The notes beneath the pieces were generated by a model that was not told the DNA's origin, did no database searches, and saw only the letters and a list, made by a program, of their open reading frames with translations. A DNA stretch of 64,000 bases, taken from the NCBI RefSeq assembly GCF_002234675.1, contig NC_019872.2, positions 15,497,950 through 15,561,949 on the forward strand, read 5' to 3'. The DNA comes from Oryzias latipes (taxonomy: Eukaryota > Chordata > Actinopteri > Beloniformes > Adrianichthyidae). The position numbers were made by a program, and so were the translations under genes. This document shows positions 47,532 to 64,000 of the stretch, piece by piece (position 1 is the stretch's first letter; each line of letters starts with the position of its first letter).

Positions 47532-47922
47532 TGACCTTGTTTGCAAACTTGCTAATCAAAATGTTGAGGAGGATGTTCCAACGTTGTTAAAAGGTTTGAA
47601 AAAAAATATGGCAAATGTTTATAAAAGAATGCAAATGTCACCGTCATATTTGACTAAGTCCTCTAATAATAGTAAGAACAGGTAAATGAGAGATCTGACA
47701 CACAATAGAAGAACCAAAGTCATTGTTTTACTAATACATTTGTTTGAACATGTCACGCTTTTTATGCCTGAAATCCAGTTTTAATGTTAAACTCAATGTA
47801 GGAAAAATCCTTCAAAGCCCAGTTTCACTGGTTTTCAGAAAGAAACAAGAACGTTTATGTTCATGATGTAAAAAGCAGGTTATACTTTGTGTCCACATCT
47901 AAACACTTTGACCATCTGTGGT

Positions 47923-50900
47923 TTATGTGAGGTAAACATCAGCCTCATTAAGGACGTCTTCTTTGTGATGGAAATAGTCTCTAAACCAATCAATGTGCTC
48001 CTTCTTCTGCTTCACGGTCAGATAGGGGTTTCTGGACAGTCCGGCCACCACAAGCTCCATGAAGTGCCGAACTGGTCCGTGCTGCGGGAAACCCTGCTCC
48101 AAGTGCTTGTCCAAGAAGATGTGTTCGTGGAACGGCACGCTGGCTTCCTCCTCGAGGCCTAAAACGCAGCAAAAAGAGGTCCTTCACAAAAAACTGTTAT
48201 GTTCGACGGAGTATCGAGGCAACCGTGGAAGAAAAGATTATTAATTTACGAGTATAAAGTGGTAAAAAAATATGAGAAAAGCTGTAATGTTACAAGGAAA
48301 AAGATATAAATAAAGTTTGTGGTGTAAGCCTTCATCCACATAATGTGCCGACTTAATCCATCAATGCAGCCATAGACTGAAACACAATATTAGTTCATTT
48401 GTGTTGTTTGTATATTTCTTAGTAAACAGCCTTTTGGGCTCATACATTTATGACTTTAATCCCATAAATTCTCAATATATAATTTATGAATTTATAACCT
48501 TATTCTTGTAAAATATTGACTTTTTCCATATAATTCTATGAGTTTATTCTTGACTTTTTTCTCTACTTTTATGACTCTGTTCTTGAACATTTTTTAAAAA
48601 CTTTTTTCTCATAATGTTGCGACTTTATTCTCATAGAATTACAACTTTTATTTAAGTAATGTTATTACTTGACTCACATAAATGTTTTTTTTTTCTATGG
48701 TGGCCCTAATACTTTATCATAGTAGCCTAATGCCTTACTAGAGAGTTAAAGAGCTAAAGTGGTCCCTCACCGATTTCATTGTTGATTGGGTACTGCCAAA
48801 GTTTTCCCTCTTCGGTCCATTGGATCATTTCCTCAAATCCATTGCGTGGCATTTGGTTTGTTGACTGACACAGCTGATGTGCAAATTCCATGTCCCAAAG
48901 AGTTGGCTTCGCTGAAACAGAAAACATGGAGTATAAATCAGCTGATTATATTCTCCACAAAAAATATGAACTCAGCCACATAATAGAAGTTTGAATCAAC
49001 ATGAAATGCAGAAACAAGGATGCACTTTGACACTTGATCCATGAGCAGAATGAGAAGACAGATCAAGTTTTGTTTTTGTTTATTTGTTTGTTTATTGTCA
49101 TATTTTTGTTTGTTTTTTGAAAGATGTTTTACTTATTTCTGTTACTTTAATATAAAAGTTTGGGTAATAAGGTGTGATTTGACCAGTCAGATTACCGAGT
49201 GCTGCCTTGATGCCATCTTCCTCAGTACCAGGGGAAAAGATGTTCAACCTTTTAGCCTGGAACAAATTCCTCCTAAAAAAATGTTAAAGAACAAAATTAT
49301 TAAAACAAGTGATGATTTTGAACACTGTTCTAAATTAAGTCACAAGTTTGATTATGTACCTTTTCCGCACACCGGCCAGCTCACCAGTGATTCCTCTATC
49401 GTGCGTGTATCCTCGCCCATCTTCGTCAAAACGAATCTGATCGGAAGGCCAGGCATTCTGGCGATTTGAATTCTTTCCAACCTTCATGTCAGCAATAATT
49501 ACTCTGAAAAAAAAATAGCCATTCTAATGCTTATCAAGATTAAATCCTTCCGCCTCTTTCGTAATTCTTGTGAATTATTGCATACCCGATATTGTTCATG
49601 TCGCCTCTCTTCTGCGCCTCAGTGAGAGTCTTGCGCTCCCTCAGCTGCCTAAGGAGCTCCGACTCTGCCCGACTGCGGTTGGGAAGAGTGGCGGCGGCGG
49701 CAGATGCTGCAGCCACCAAGTCAGGGCTCAGAGTTTCACTAAAACAAATATATATAAACATTAACAAGTTCAGAAATCTTTTACATCACATGATCTTAAT
49801 TTGGAATATTGACCAACAGAGTCTTTTGTAAGCAGGGACAAAAGTAAAATAAGTATCAGGTAAAAAGTAATAAGTATAAGTAACCAATGGAAATGGCTTT
49901 TGACTCTTCTCGTACCTCTGTGATGACGCCTCCTCTGTAGCCTTTTGAAACATACTGATGGTGCTTTCCATATCTGCTGGCTTGGACTTATACTGTGCAG
50001 CTGACTCAATACTTTGCTGTCTCTTCATAGTTTTAAGCTTTCTTTTATTGGTCACTTCTACTTTCATGGCTCCAAGTAGGTCCAGGAGGTTTTCTTTCTC
50101 ACTCTTTCCTGTATCCACTTTAGGCTGTTGTGATTTTGCCAGAAGCTGTTTAGAGTTATCATCTGCCTGACGGTCTGCGGTCCCTCTGTCTTCAGTCTTT
50201 AACACGCGTTGCTCCTCCTTCTGTTCCGGCAGTTTCGTTTGGCTATCTATAGATGTGCCAGCATTGTCTTTTTTTTCACACAATCTGACTGAATTTGTGC
50301 AGAAAGTCTTCAATCCAACTTTGTTTAAGGTTCTGTAGAAATATAAATACCAAAGTGCAGTTAATGCATCTTAAAATAGGAATGACAGGAATGCATAAAA
50401 AATCAAATATGATGGAATGTTAGCATACTTTTCTACTTTACATTAGAAATATTTGTTATGGTGAATCACTTCACACGTACAATCATAGCTATAAAGAACT
50501 CTTCTCCAACTTAAGGATGGGAAAAGGATTTGAGCTTATTGTGAAGCCACTTGTATCTCAGAAACATTGATATAATTTTGTCACCAGAAACAAAATTTTT
50601 CAAAAGTCAAATATGAGTTCAATGGTCTTTTGAAAATTGGTCTTTTGAAAATTGACAACAATTTGGGTTAGATCTAGGACTTGATACGGGGAGATTTGAA
50701 AAGCTGCAAGCTAAAAATAAGTCATTTTTGGACACTTATGACATGTGGGCTTTCGTTTGAAAAGATAATGTTTGGTTACAGTTCTAATTCAATTTTGGTT
50801 ATTATAAATACAAAAAAGCACAGCATGTCGTTTAGCATTTAAATAAAGTAGTGGTTTTGAATTCAAACAAATTTAAGTCTAGAATTTCACACAGTCCGGC

Positions 50901-51164
50901 AAGTTAAAACACAAATGTCCTTCCGGGGATCGAAAAAGCCAAGAAATAAGAAGCAACATAATCAGTTTTTTAAGGGTCAAGATTTTCTTTTAACACAAGT
51001 ATTACCACATTTGTTGTGGCTCAACGATATCATGCTATTATTATCGGGAGTACTCCTATTCCTCACCTGAAAACATTATCACAGTTACTTGATAAAAAGG
51101 ACTCGTGAACGTACAGTACACGATTTCGTGCCACAATCGTTGTCCGGGATATAAATTGGTTCAT
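47923..51164 (-). CDS. mrps31: Mitochondrial small ribosomal subunit protein mS31
   Basis: Seven exons: 51067-51164, 49916-50332, 49586-49738, 49360-49503, 49196-49272, 48771-48911 and 47923-48158. Their phases agree at every junction. They give 421 residues (human MRPS31 has 395). The protein is part of the small subunit of the mitochondrial ribosome. The arginine-containing N-terminus [18 protein letters not shown] fits a matrix-targeting presequence. The middle is charged and poorly conserved. Family blocks are clear: [20 protein letters not shown]; then [68 protein letters not shown]; and [19 protein letters not shown]. The start codon is the first ATG in exon 1, upstream of the presequence. 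It neighbours foxo1 as in human 13q14. It diverges from taf6 across a short promoter region. Confidence 0.95.
48201..48720. mobile_element. MITE with GACTTTATTCTC-type internal repeats, in an mrps31 intron
   Basis: The left end GTTCGACGGAGTATCGAGG and the right end GGTGGCCCTAATACTTTATC are worn inverted partners of the CGACGGAGT...GGGCCA type. The interior repeats variants of TGACTTTATTCTCATAA. The element fills most of the 612-bp last intron of mrps31. A shorter, clearer relative is at 62788-62955. Confidence 0.55.
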
Positions 51165-51663
51165 ATTTGTTTCTTGAAATGTCCTTTCACGTTTGGAGCT
51201 TTCATCCGTGGTAACGAGAAAAAGTCACCCGGAAAACATTACTCCAAACACTAGTTCCGTATGAACGTTAATTCGAGCAAAAGCTATCTTGCTAGAAAAT
51301 TTGATTTTCATAATTTTGCCATTTTAAGCTATGAGCGTCACATTAATTAAAATGTACAAATGTAAAACGTGTTTCAATAATAAGATACCTATTTTAAAAT
51401 AACAAGTCTCCTGATTGTTGTGTCCACAACTCTCGCGATATTTCGTCCGCAACGTGACTCAAAATGGCGATGGAACATTAGCGCTAATTTACAGACGGAT
51501 GGCTCTGCTTCAGCCAGGAAATAAGTTTTGTTATTTACATTGAGAAATGGGGATTTGCAAGGAAAAAACGGGGTTACGCTATTGTCAGTGTTGTAAATAC
51601 TGATAGTGTTCATTTGTGGAAATCCTGGCCATAACTCAGAAGAGGAAGGACAACTTCTTACAG
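51165..51663. promoter_or_regulatory. Shared promoter region of mrps31 and taf6, with probable taf6 non-coding exon
   Basis: TCTCGCGATA at 51431 resembles the TCTCGCGAGA core-promoter element, and AAAATGGCGATGG at 51461 resembles a YY1 site of housekeeping promoters. A donor (TTACAG|GTATAA) at 51663 could end an untranslated taf6 exon 1 that splices to 53188. The mrps31 start codon is at 51164, so one region may serve both directions. Confidence 0.5.
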
Positions 51664-53187
51664 GTATAAACGTCAAAAAGAAGCTAAGTTGTTAGCATAT
51701 AAGCTAACTTGCATTAAATTTAGCGCTCGTTTGTAAATGCACATCTTAAACAATGTGCAGCTGACAGTGATCCTAAAATTGGAAGAACTTTTATTTACTT
51801 TTAACTGCAATTGCGTTTAGGAAATCCCCCGTTTTAGTTCCGTCGGGGGGTTAACCCGCTCTCTGTGGAGGAGCGGTCTGTTTGTGTTTGTAATGTATGA
51901 AATCATTTTTATGAACCGATTATCATTTTAGCCGATTGGCCTTTTTCTTGTTGCTTTTTAGGTGAGAGATAACTCTTAACACGAATGAACCTTGTGAGAC
52001 GGTACATAAGAATCGGGACATCTGTTTTATCCAAATAGTGAAGACCGCCTTTAGCTTACTCATTTGAACATCGAGTTCTTAGCAGCATTGATTGTTCAAC
52101 GTCTGACACAAAAAAGTAACCGGACCTTCAAAACTACGTCTAAACGCATAGCTATTTGAGTATTTTTTACTTTTTCGTAGCCCGATTATATTTTTGGCTT
52201 TTGGCGCTAATGTCTGTGTTCTACTAGGGGATCATTGAGATCTTTGACAGCGTTAAAGATACAGTCACGGGAATAATAATAATGTGCTTCAATCATCATT
52301 GATTTTCGATGTCATTTCCAAAGAGTGTATTTCAAAGCACTTGAATTGACTATTTTTGAAATATTTCATCAGACAGGTCCCCCAATACATATTTTAGCAG
52401 TTTTGTTTACAGTGAGGCGTTTAAATTAAAAAGAAAATAATAGAAAGTAATAAACAACAAAACGTTCAAAAAGCGCAACTCATATTTGGCTAGAAAAAAC
52501 AAAGATCACACATTTTAAGTGAAACTGCGTTTTAAAGATAATAGATATAGATGCTTATTATTGAAAAGCTTTAAATTAAAGCAATTACAACAAACAAAAT
52601 AAAGACTTATTGAATTAATTGTAATAATTTCGGCAGATATGTTTATCAAAACGATTGATCCAGTTGTGGGGGGTTTTGGGGATTGAAAAAAAATGTTTTT
52701 TGGTCAAATATGTCTTGTTTTCTCTCAAGTGCCATCAAATACCACCGGGGTTCTCATAACCTTGCTAGAAAACTACTTTTCTACATACCATACTTGACAC
52801 AGATATTCTCACTTCCTGCAGTCTTTCTTTCTTTTTTGGTTTCTTGTTTCACTGTAGGAAACTTTTATTACTGTGGTTTAACTTGCAGTTTATACAGTTC
52901 TTTGACTGTTAGCATGCTGGATGCTCACAACACTAGTCTTTCTAGGCTAAAGTAAAGGTGTGATGTTTTCATTAAATGAAGATAAGGTCCACGAACATAT
53001 TTCCTTCTTTTTTCTTTTTCTTCGAGATATAAAATTTTTTTTTCCTAGTGTCTCATTTATAACAAATAATGCCGTAACAATAAGATGGAGAATGAAAAAT
53101 ATAATTTTAGACTTCTATAAGCTCCAGTTTGTGTCTGGTTTCAGTTTACAATGAAACTTTTTGTATGGCCCTGCTTTGTGTTGACAG
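51664..53187 (+). other. Probable intron 1 of taf6
   Basis: AT-rich and non-coding. A pyrimidine-rich stretch precedes the acceptor GTTGACAG at 53187, two bases before the taf6 start codon. Short frames here have no recognisable family. Confidence 0.45.
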
Positions 53188-53189
53188 CC

Positions 53190-56605
<3,416 letters not shown>

Positions 56606-56836
56606 TACTTGAACAGTGAAGCTTTGTATCATGTTTTTGCAGCTGTACTGGACTCAACTGTTTGGTTTGAGCCTAAGGGCTCACACTCAAAAGGTCTATT
56701 GAGATGAATCTGTAAGTTCTCAGCTGACAGGACTCTTGTAAATATCTTACTGCCCGTTGAAAGCTGATCAATTTTACATCTGCAGTGTTTCAGCTTATAT
56801 TCTAACTCATTTCACATTGTTGTTTTTTAAGCCTAA

Positions 56837-56902
56837 AATAAATCTGATTTTGTATGAAAAATTCTATCGGAAAGTATTTTTGACATCCAGCGTGTAAATA
56901 AA
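56837..56902 (+). promoter_or_regulatory. taf6 polyA signals (two AATAAA)
   Basis: AATAAA at 56837-56842 and again at 56897-56902, about 230-290 nt after the taf6 stop codon. Confidence 0.6.
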
Positions 56903-57283
56903 TTGTTTTTCTAGTTTTGTTTTATTAGTAAATCCAAACAACTGAACATTCGTAATTTTAAGGTGTTTGAGACAAGAGTCAAAGGAATGTTGCACTCAAG
57001 TTTGACCTAAAAAAAGTGAAAACATTTCGAACAATCTTACTTTTCAGTCTTTTAAGCTGTTTTTAAATCTCCAAATTAAATTGGACATTTGAAGAAAATA
57101 GAATAGAGATGAGCTTTGCTAGCTGACATGACTGTATACAGTATTTGGAATGTTTTATGATGAGGAATACTGCCATGTTTCAGATAAAGAAAAACTATTT
57201 GAAAACCTTATTTAGCAGTAAAAAAACAGACATGTGTGGTAAAATACTGAAAGGAAGGAAAGTTAACTGTTATAGGTGTAGTT

Positions 57284-57595
57284 CAGGGGTCTGCAACCTT
57301 TAATGCTAAAGGAGCCATTGGCTCCTGTTTCTTACTGACAAGAAAAAAACCAAGAGCCACAAAGTTTCACTTCACCTTTTATTTATTTTTTATTTATATA
57401 TATGGATATATAGATAGAAATTGTAAAAAAAAAAATTCAATGCCTATTACTTTATACATTAGCACATACAAGTGCCTTTAAAAAAATGTATCCAGTGTCA
57501 AACAACTAACCAATTGTTTATCCAAAGATGTAACATGTTTCTCTAAAGCCAAATGGAGGCATAAAAGAGCCTCATGTGAAGTCTGTAGACCCCTG
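57284..57595. mobile_element. hAT-like non-autonomous element, shorter copy
   Basis: The left end CAGGGGTCTGCAACCTT and the right end AAGTCTGTAGACCCCTG are imperfect inverted partners of the same type as 4390-5157. No matching 8-bp duplication remains. It lies between taf6 and sat2. Confidence 0.6.
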
Positions 57596-57779
57596 GATCA
57601 GACGAAAAAGAAGAAAAGTGCTAGGATCAGAGGTTCAGATAGGAAACAAGGGTGTTTTATTTTGAAAGCTGCCTGGAACAAGATATACTATTTCCTGTTG
57701 AACAGTAAAAGATTGGAGCCACGTTAGTGAATTCGGCCAGTTTGTTAGGCTAAATTATTAGTGTTTTGCTTTAGTAAAC

Positions 57780-60948
<3,169 letters not shown>

Positions 60949-61491
60949 ACAGTTTATGGCAACACTTTTCTGTAATCCTTCCTAATACTGTTTAATTCCT
61001 TTGTATAAATGATAAACATTTGACTTAAACATTTTTAATGACTTGGGTTTTGCACACTTCAACCTTCTTTTATTTATTTTTTGTTCAAATCCCTTTCTAC
61101 AAATTATTTTTTCATTTTTTAAATCTATTGTAAAAAAAAAAGCTGAGCTATTATTCAGGGAATAACTTTAACCTGTAAATCCTTTGTGACGTGTAATGCT
61201 CGAGCTGTCCTGCAGGTGGCACCAGACAACAGCTTCAGTCGTCTCTTCAAATATCTTGTCAAATTTAAGGATTGTTTAGTTTTAAAGACGGATTTTTAAC
61301 TTACTTGCCTGTTGATTCCATCAGTAACATAGTGAGGTATTTACGTTTTTCCTTAAACCTACATTAAATATTCAGATTTGCAATGAGGACAGAAACATTA
61401 AATCTCTCTGTAATCCTTTCAATTTTGTGCTGTATATTAGTGTAAATAATATGCTGAAAACAGAAGAACACATAATGTTTGTCAAACGGAA

Positions 61492-61497
61492 AATAAA
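61492..61497 (+). promoter_or_regulatory. Candidate polyA signal of sat2
   Basis: The AAATAAAAAATAAAA stretch about 540 nt after the sat2 stop codon holds two overlapping signals. An earlier weaker TATAAA-like site near 61003 is an alternative. Confidence 0.45.
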
Positions 61498-61761
61498 AAA
61501 TAAAAGGTTTTCTTGTTTTTTATAATTTTCTAATAAACCTTGTATGTCCAAAATTAAAACAGGGAATCTTCATCAAGGCTCAGATTTGATCCAAGGCTTA
61601 TTAAGAAATTATCTAGAGATTATATTTTATCTGCGTAAACCCAAAGAGATTATCGGAGATGTCTGGGAATAAAGGCGAGGGCGCCGTAAACCTTATTTCC
61701 AGTCACCCAAGAAAAAACAGATTTTTCATGCCAGATACCTTAAAAGCAATCAAGAAATCTC

Positions 61762-61767
61762 TTTATT
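61762..61767 (-). promoter_or_regulatory. Candidate polyA signal of the claudin-15-like gene
   Basis: Minus-strand AATAAA (TTTATT on the plus strand), about 375 nt past the claudin stop codon. It faces the sat2 3' end. Confidence 0.5.
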
Positions 61768-62142
61768 GGTGGAAAAAATCTTCAGCAGTTTTGACAACAA
61801 AACATAAAAATATATTTTAAAACAATTGTCAGACAAATGTAAAACTTTATGAAGTATAAAAATGATTCATTGGAACTGTAAAGTGTGTTTCTAGTTAAAA
61901 GTAAAAAAGGTGCTTTTAATCTTTAAAGTTAATGCCGTAACAAGCCCAGACTTATCAAAATAAAGGTCATAGAAATATGTAACCAGGAAATTAATGTCAT
62001 TCGATTTTTGATGCGTTAAAGCATTTTCTAAAAAAAATCAGTGTTTTCTACTAATCATTATTATTATCTCCAACTCTTAGCGCTTCATTAACCCCTAATT
62101 CATAGAATCAGTTCTGTGTGAGGACGTGGTCAGCTGCCGACC

Positions 62143-62590
62143 TCAGACGTAAGCGTTTCTGTCGTAGTTACTTGGAGCCGCATGTGACGTGGCCACAGTT
62201 GACAGAATGTGTCCTCTGGAGCCTGGCTGGTATCGGTATGCACTGAAAAGTTAAGGACAAGTTAATGCAATAGTCACTTTTTATGCATGCATTTATTGCT
62301 TTGAGACACTCACATCTTTTTCCTGGGAAGGCTGCTTTTGCAGGAAAACAACAGACACAAACCTCCACAGATGGCAAGAAGGGCCGAAGACCAGCCAATG
62401 TACAGGGCTTGTCCGATCTCATACCTGACAATGAACATTATGTTATGTTCATTTATTCAATATTTACCTTTTATTCATCACTTTCGGATTCAACTGTTGT
62501 TGACTTACTTTGTCCCTGCGTACAGCTGGTTAAAGAACTGCTGCGTGATGTTGGCTGCATACCAAGAGATAGCAATCATGGTGCAAATCC
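62143..62590 (-). CDS. cldn15: Claudin-15-like tight-junction protein, 3' half only
   Basis: Three consecutive exons are seen: 62509-62590, 62314-62424 and 62143-62242. Junction phases agree. They encode the end of TM3 and second extracellular loop ([20 protein letters not shown], then QLYAGTK), TM4 ([20 protein letters not shown] and on) and a cytoplasmic tail ending NAYV. NAYV is the C-terminal PDZ-binding motif of claudin-15, which binds ZO proteins. Claudin-15 forms paracellular cation pores in epithelia such as intestine. The start, TM1, the W-LW-C-C first loop and TM2 are not in the window and must lie past the right edge. An RTE LINE copy at 63193-63888 and a MITE at 62788-62955 would then sit in its intron. 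Which fish claudin-15 paralogue this is cannot be told. Confidence 0.88.
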
Positions 62591-62787
62591 CTACAAACAC
62601 AAAGCCGTGTTTACCTTGGGCACTTTAAACACGTACAGTCATCCATGCATTAAAGATAAGAGGCTTAGACAGAATGGACTTCATGCAGTGCGTGCAATAT
62701 GGATATGAGGATACAAATGTCTTAAAGGCGCTTCAATTACTTCTTTAATTCTTTTAAGATTTATTATTTTTGTTGCGTGTTACAAGT

Positions 62788-62955
62788 GTACGACGGAGTT
62801 TTAGGGCCACCAAAAAAAAAAGTAAAATTGCAAGATTTTTTCTCGTAAAATCTCGTAATTTAAGTTATGACTTTCTTTCTCCTAAATTTACAACGTAAAA
62901 GTCATAGTTAAAAGATTTTTTTTTGTAAATTGGCCCTAAAACTCCGTTGTACAAG
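62788..62955. mobile_element. Palindromic MITE (ACGGAGTTTTAGGGCCA family)
   Basis: GTACGACGGAGTTTTAGGGC and its inverted partner GCCCTAAAACTCCGTTGTAC bound a short AT-rich core with GACTTT-type motifs. It is related to the larger copy at 48201-48720. Confidence 0.75.
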
Positions 62956-63176
62956 TGCACCCCAAGTTAATTTTGTAATTTTAAATATAATAAGCAGAGT
63001 TTCTCATAGTCCACTTTATGTGGGCAGGTGTAAAAGTTCATCTGAACTCTGCTGCGGATCGAACAAGAGAACCTTTAGCTGATTTAAAGGGCCTATATGA
63101 TGCATAATCAACAGTTTTGAGCTTTTAAGTGTTATTTCCTCACAGAAAACAACCCCAAAGTATTTTGATGATCCAT

Positions 63177-63904
63177 TCATGCATCTCAGAGTCTTCTTTC
63201 TCTTTCGGCTTTTCCCATCAGGGGTCGCCACAGCGAGTCATCCTTTTCCACCTCACTCTATCATGAACATCTTCTACCCTAACATTAGCCAACTTCATGT
63301 CCTCTGTTAAGACATCCATGTATCTCCTCTTTGGCCGTCCTCTTGCCCTCCCGCCAGGCAGCTCCACTATCCCTCCTCTGAACATGTCCAAACCATCTCA
63401 GTCTGGCTTCTCTGACTTTGTCGCTAACACAGGCAACATGAGCCGTCCCTCTGATGTACTCGTTCCTTATCCTGTCTAACCTGGTCACTCCTAAGGAGAA
63501 CCTCAACATCTTCATCTCCGCTACCTCCATCTCAGCCTCTTGTCTCTGTCTCACTGCTACCGTCTCTAACCCATAGAGCAGAGCTGGTCTCACCACTGTC
63601 TTGTACACCTTTCCTTTGAGTCTTGCTGACACTCTTCTGTCACACAACACTCCTGACACTTTCCTCCAACCGCTCCAACCTGCCTGCACTCGCCTCTTCA
63701 CCTCTTTTCCACAATCCCCATCACACTGAACTGTTGACCCCAAGTACTTAAACTCCTGCACCTTCTTCACCTCAGCCCCCTGTAACCTAACGCTTCTACC
63801 TTGATCCCTCTCGTTCAGACACATGTATTCTGTCTTACTACGACTGACCTTCATGCCTCTTCTTTCCAGAGCAAACCTCAGCAAACCATCATGCATCTCA
63901 GAGT
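63177..63904 (-). mobile_element. 5'-truncated RTE-clade LINE with 16-bp target-site duplication
   Basis: The body 63193-63888 is bounded by perfect 16-bp direct repeats, TCATGCATCTCAGAGT, at 63177-63192 and 63889-63904. On the minus strand it encodes the C-terminal part of an RTE-type reverse-transcriptase ORF: SKTEYMCLNERDQG, FKYLGSTVQCDGDCGKEVK, RPALLYGLETVAVRQRQEAE and LRWFGHVQRRD. A frameshift after GHVQRRD moves the rest (GGRARGRPKRRYMDVLTEDM, then TRCGDP) to another frame. The 3' tail, GTGGCGACCCCTGATGGGA, is shared with the SINEs at 11891 and 37087. It is truncated and broken, hence dead. Confidence 0.88.
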
Positions 63905-64000
63905 ATTCCTCTAAAATCCTAAAAACCTGCTCTCTGAGCAGCAGCCCACGAAAATGAGCGGCTTCTCACACAGATAAGCTTAAAGTGTTTGTTTTTTTGT

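Overview
The window reads as chromosomal DNA from a ray-finned (teleost) fish, probably a percomorph. It is AT-rich, its genes have many short GT-AG introns, and it carries fish-type repeats: RTE and L2-type LINE tails, a tRNA-headed SINE, hAT, Harbinger and Tc1 remnants, and palindromic MITEs. I recognise seven protein-coding genes. All exon coordinates come from reading splice sites and frame by eye; no alignment was run.

Left third (1-26 kb): a possible signal-peptide first exon near 1.1 kb (minus; gene not identified) is followed by a 0.9-kb minisatellite and two DNA transposons. A head-to-head pair of Thy-1-family genes follows: thy1 (minus, 7485-8169) and a thy1-like paralogue (plus, 14034-16439). 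Their splice phases match and their last coding exons are the same length. From 16.5 to 26 kb I see no convincing gene, only decayed transposons and possible non-coding conservation.

Middle (26-45 kb): foxo1 lies on the minus strand (29448-44453). Exon 1 ends inside the forkhead domain and is followed by a 13-kb first intron full of repeats. A further 143-bp intron splits what is a single exon in human FOXO1. All three AKT sites, the nuclear-localisation basic patch and the C-terminal activation region are visible.

Right third (45-64 kb): a compact cluster holds mrps31 (minus, mitochondrial ribosome), taf6 (plus, TFIID/SAGA subunit), sat2 (plus, GNAT acetyltransferase) and the 3' half of a claudin-15-type gene (minus, runs off the right edge). 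mrps31 and taf6 diverge from a short shared promoter region with TCTCGCGA-like and YY1-like motifs. sat2 and the claudin converge, with polyA signals about 270 bp apart.

The foxo1-mrps31 adjacency matches human 13q14. The thy1 (human 11q23), taf6/claudin-15 (7q22) and sat2 (17p13) neighbours belong elsewhere in human, so the block is a teleost-type arrangement. The genes do not form one pathway; they are ordinary cell-surface, signalling, transcription, mitochondrial and junction genes. I found no previously undescribed multi-gene system. The most unusual items are a fold-back palindrome flanked by a 17-bp target duplication (39.4 kb), the LINE/SINE partnership with intact target-site duplications, and the dispersed Harbinger MADF-like remnants.
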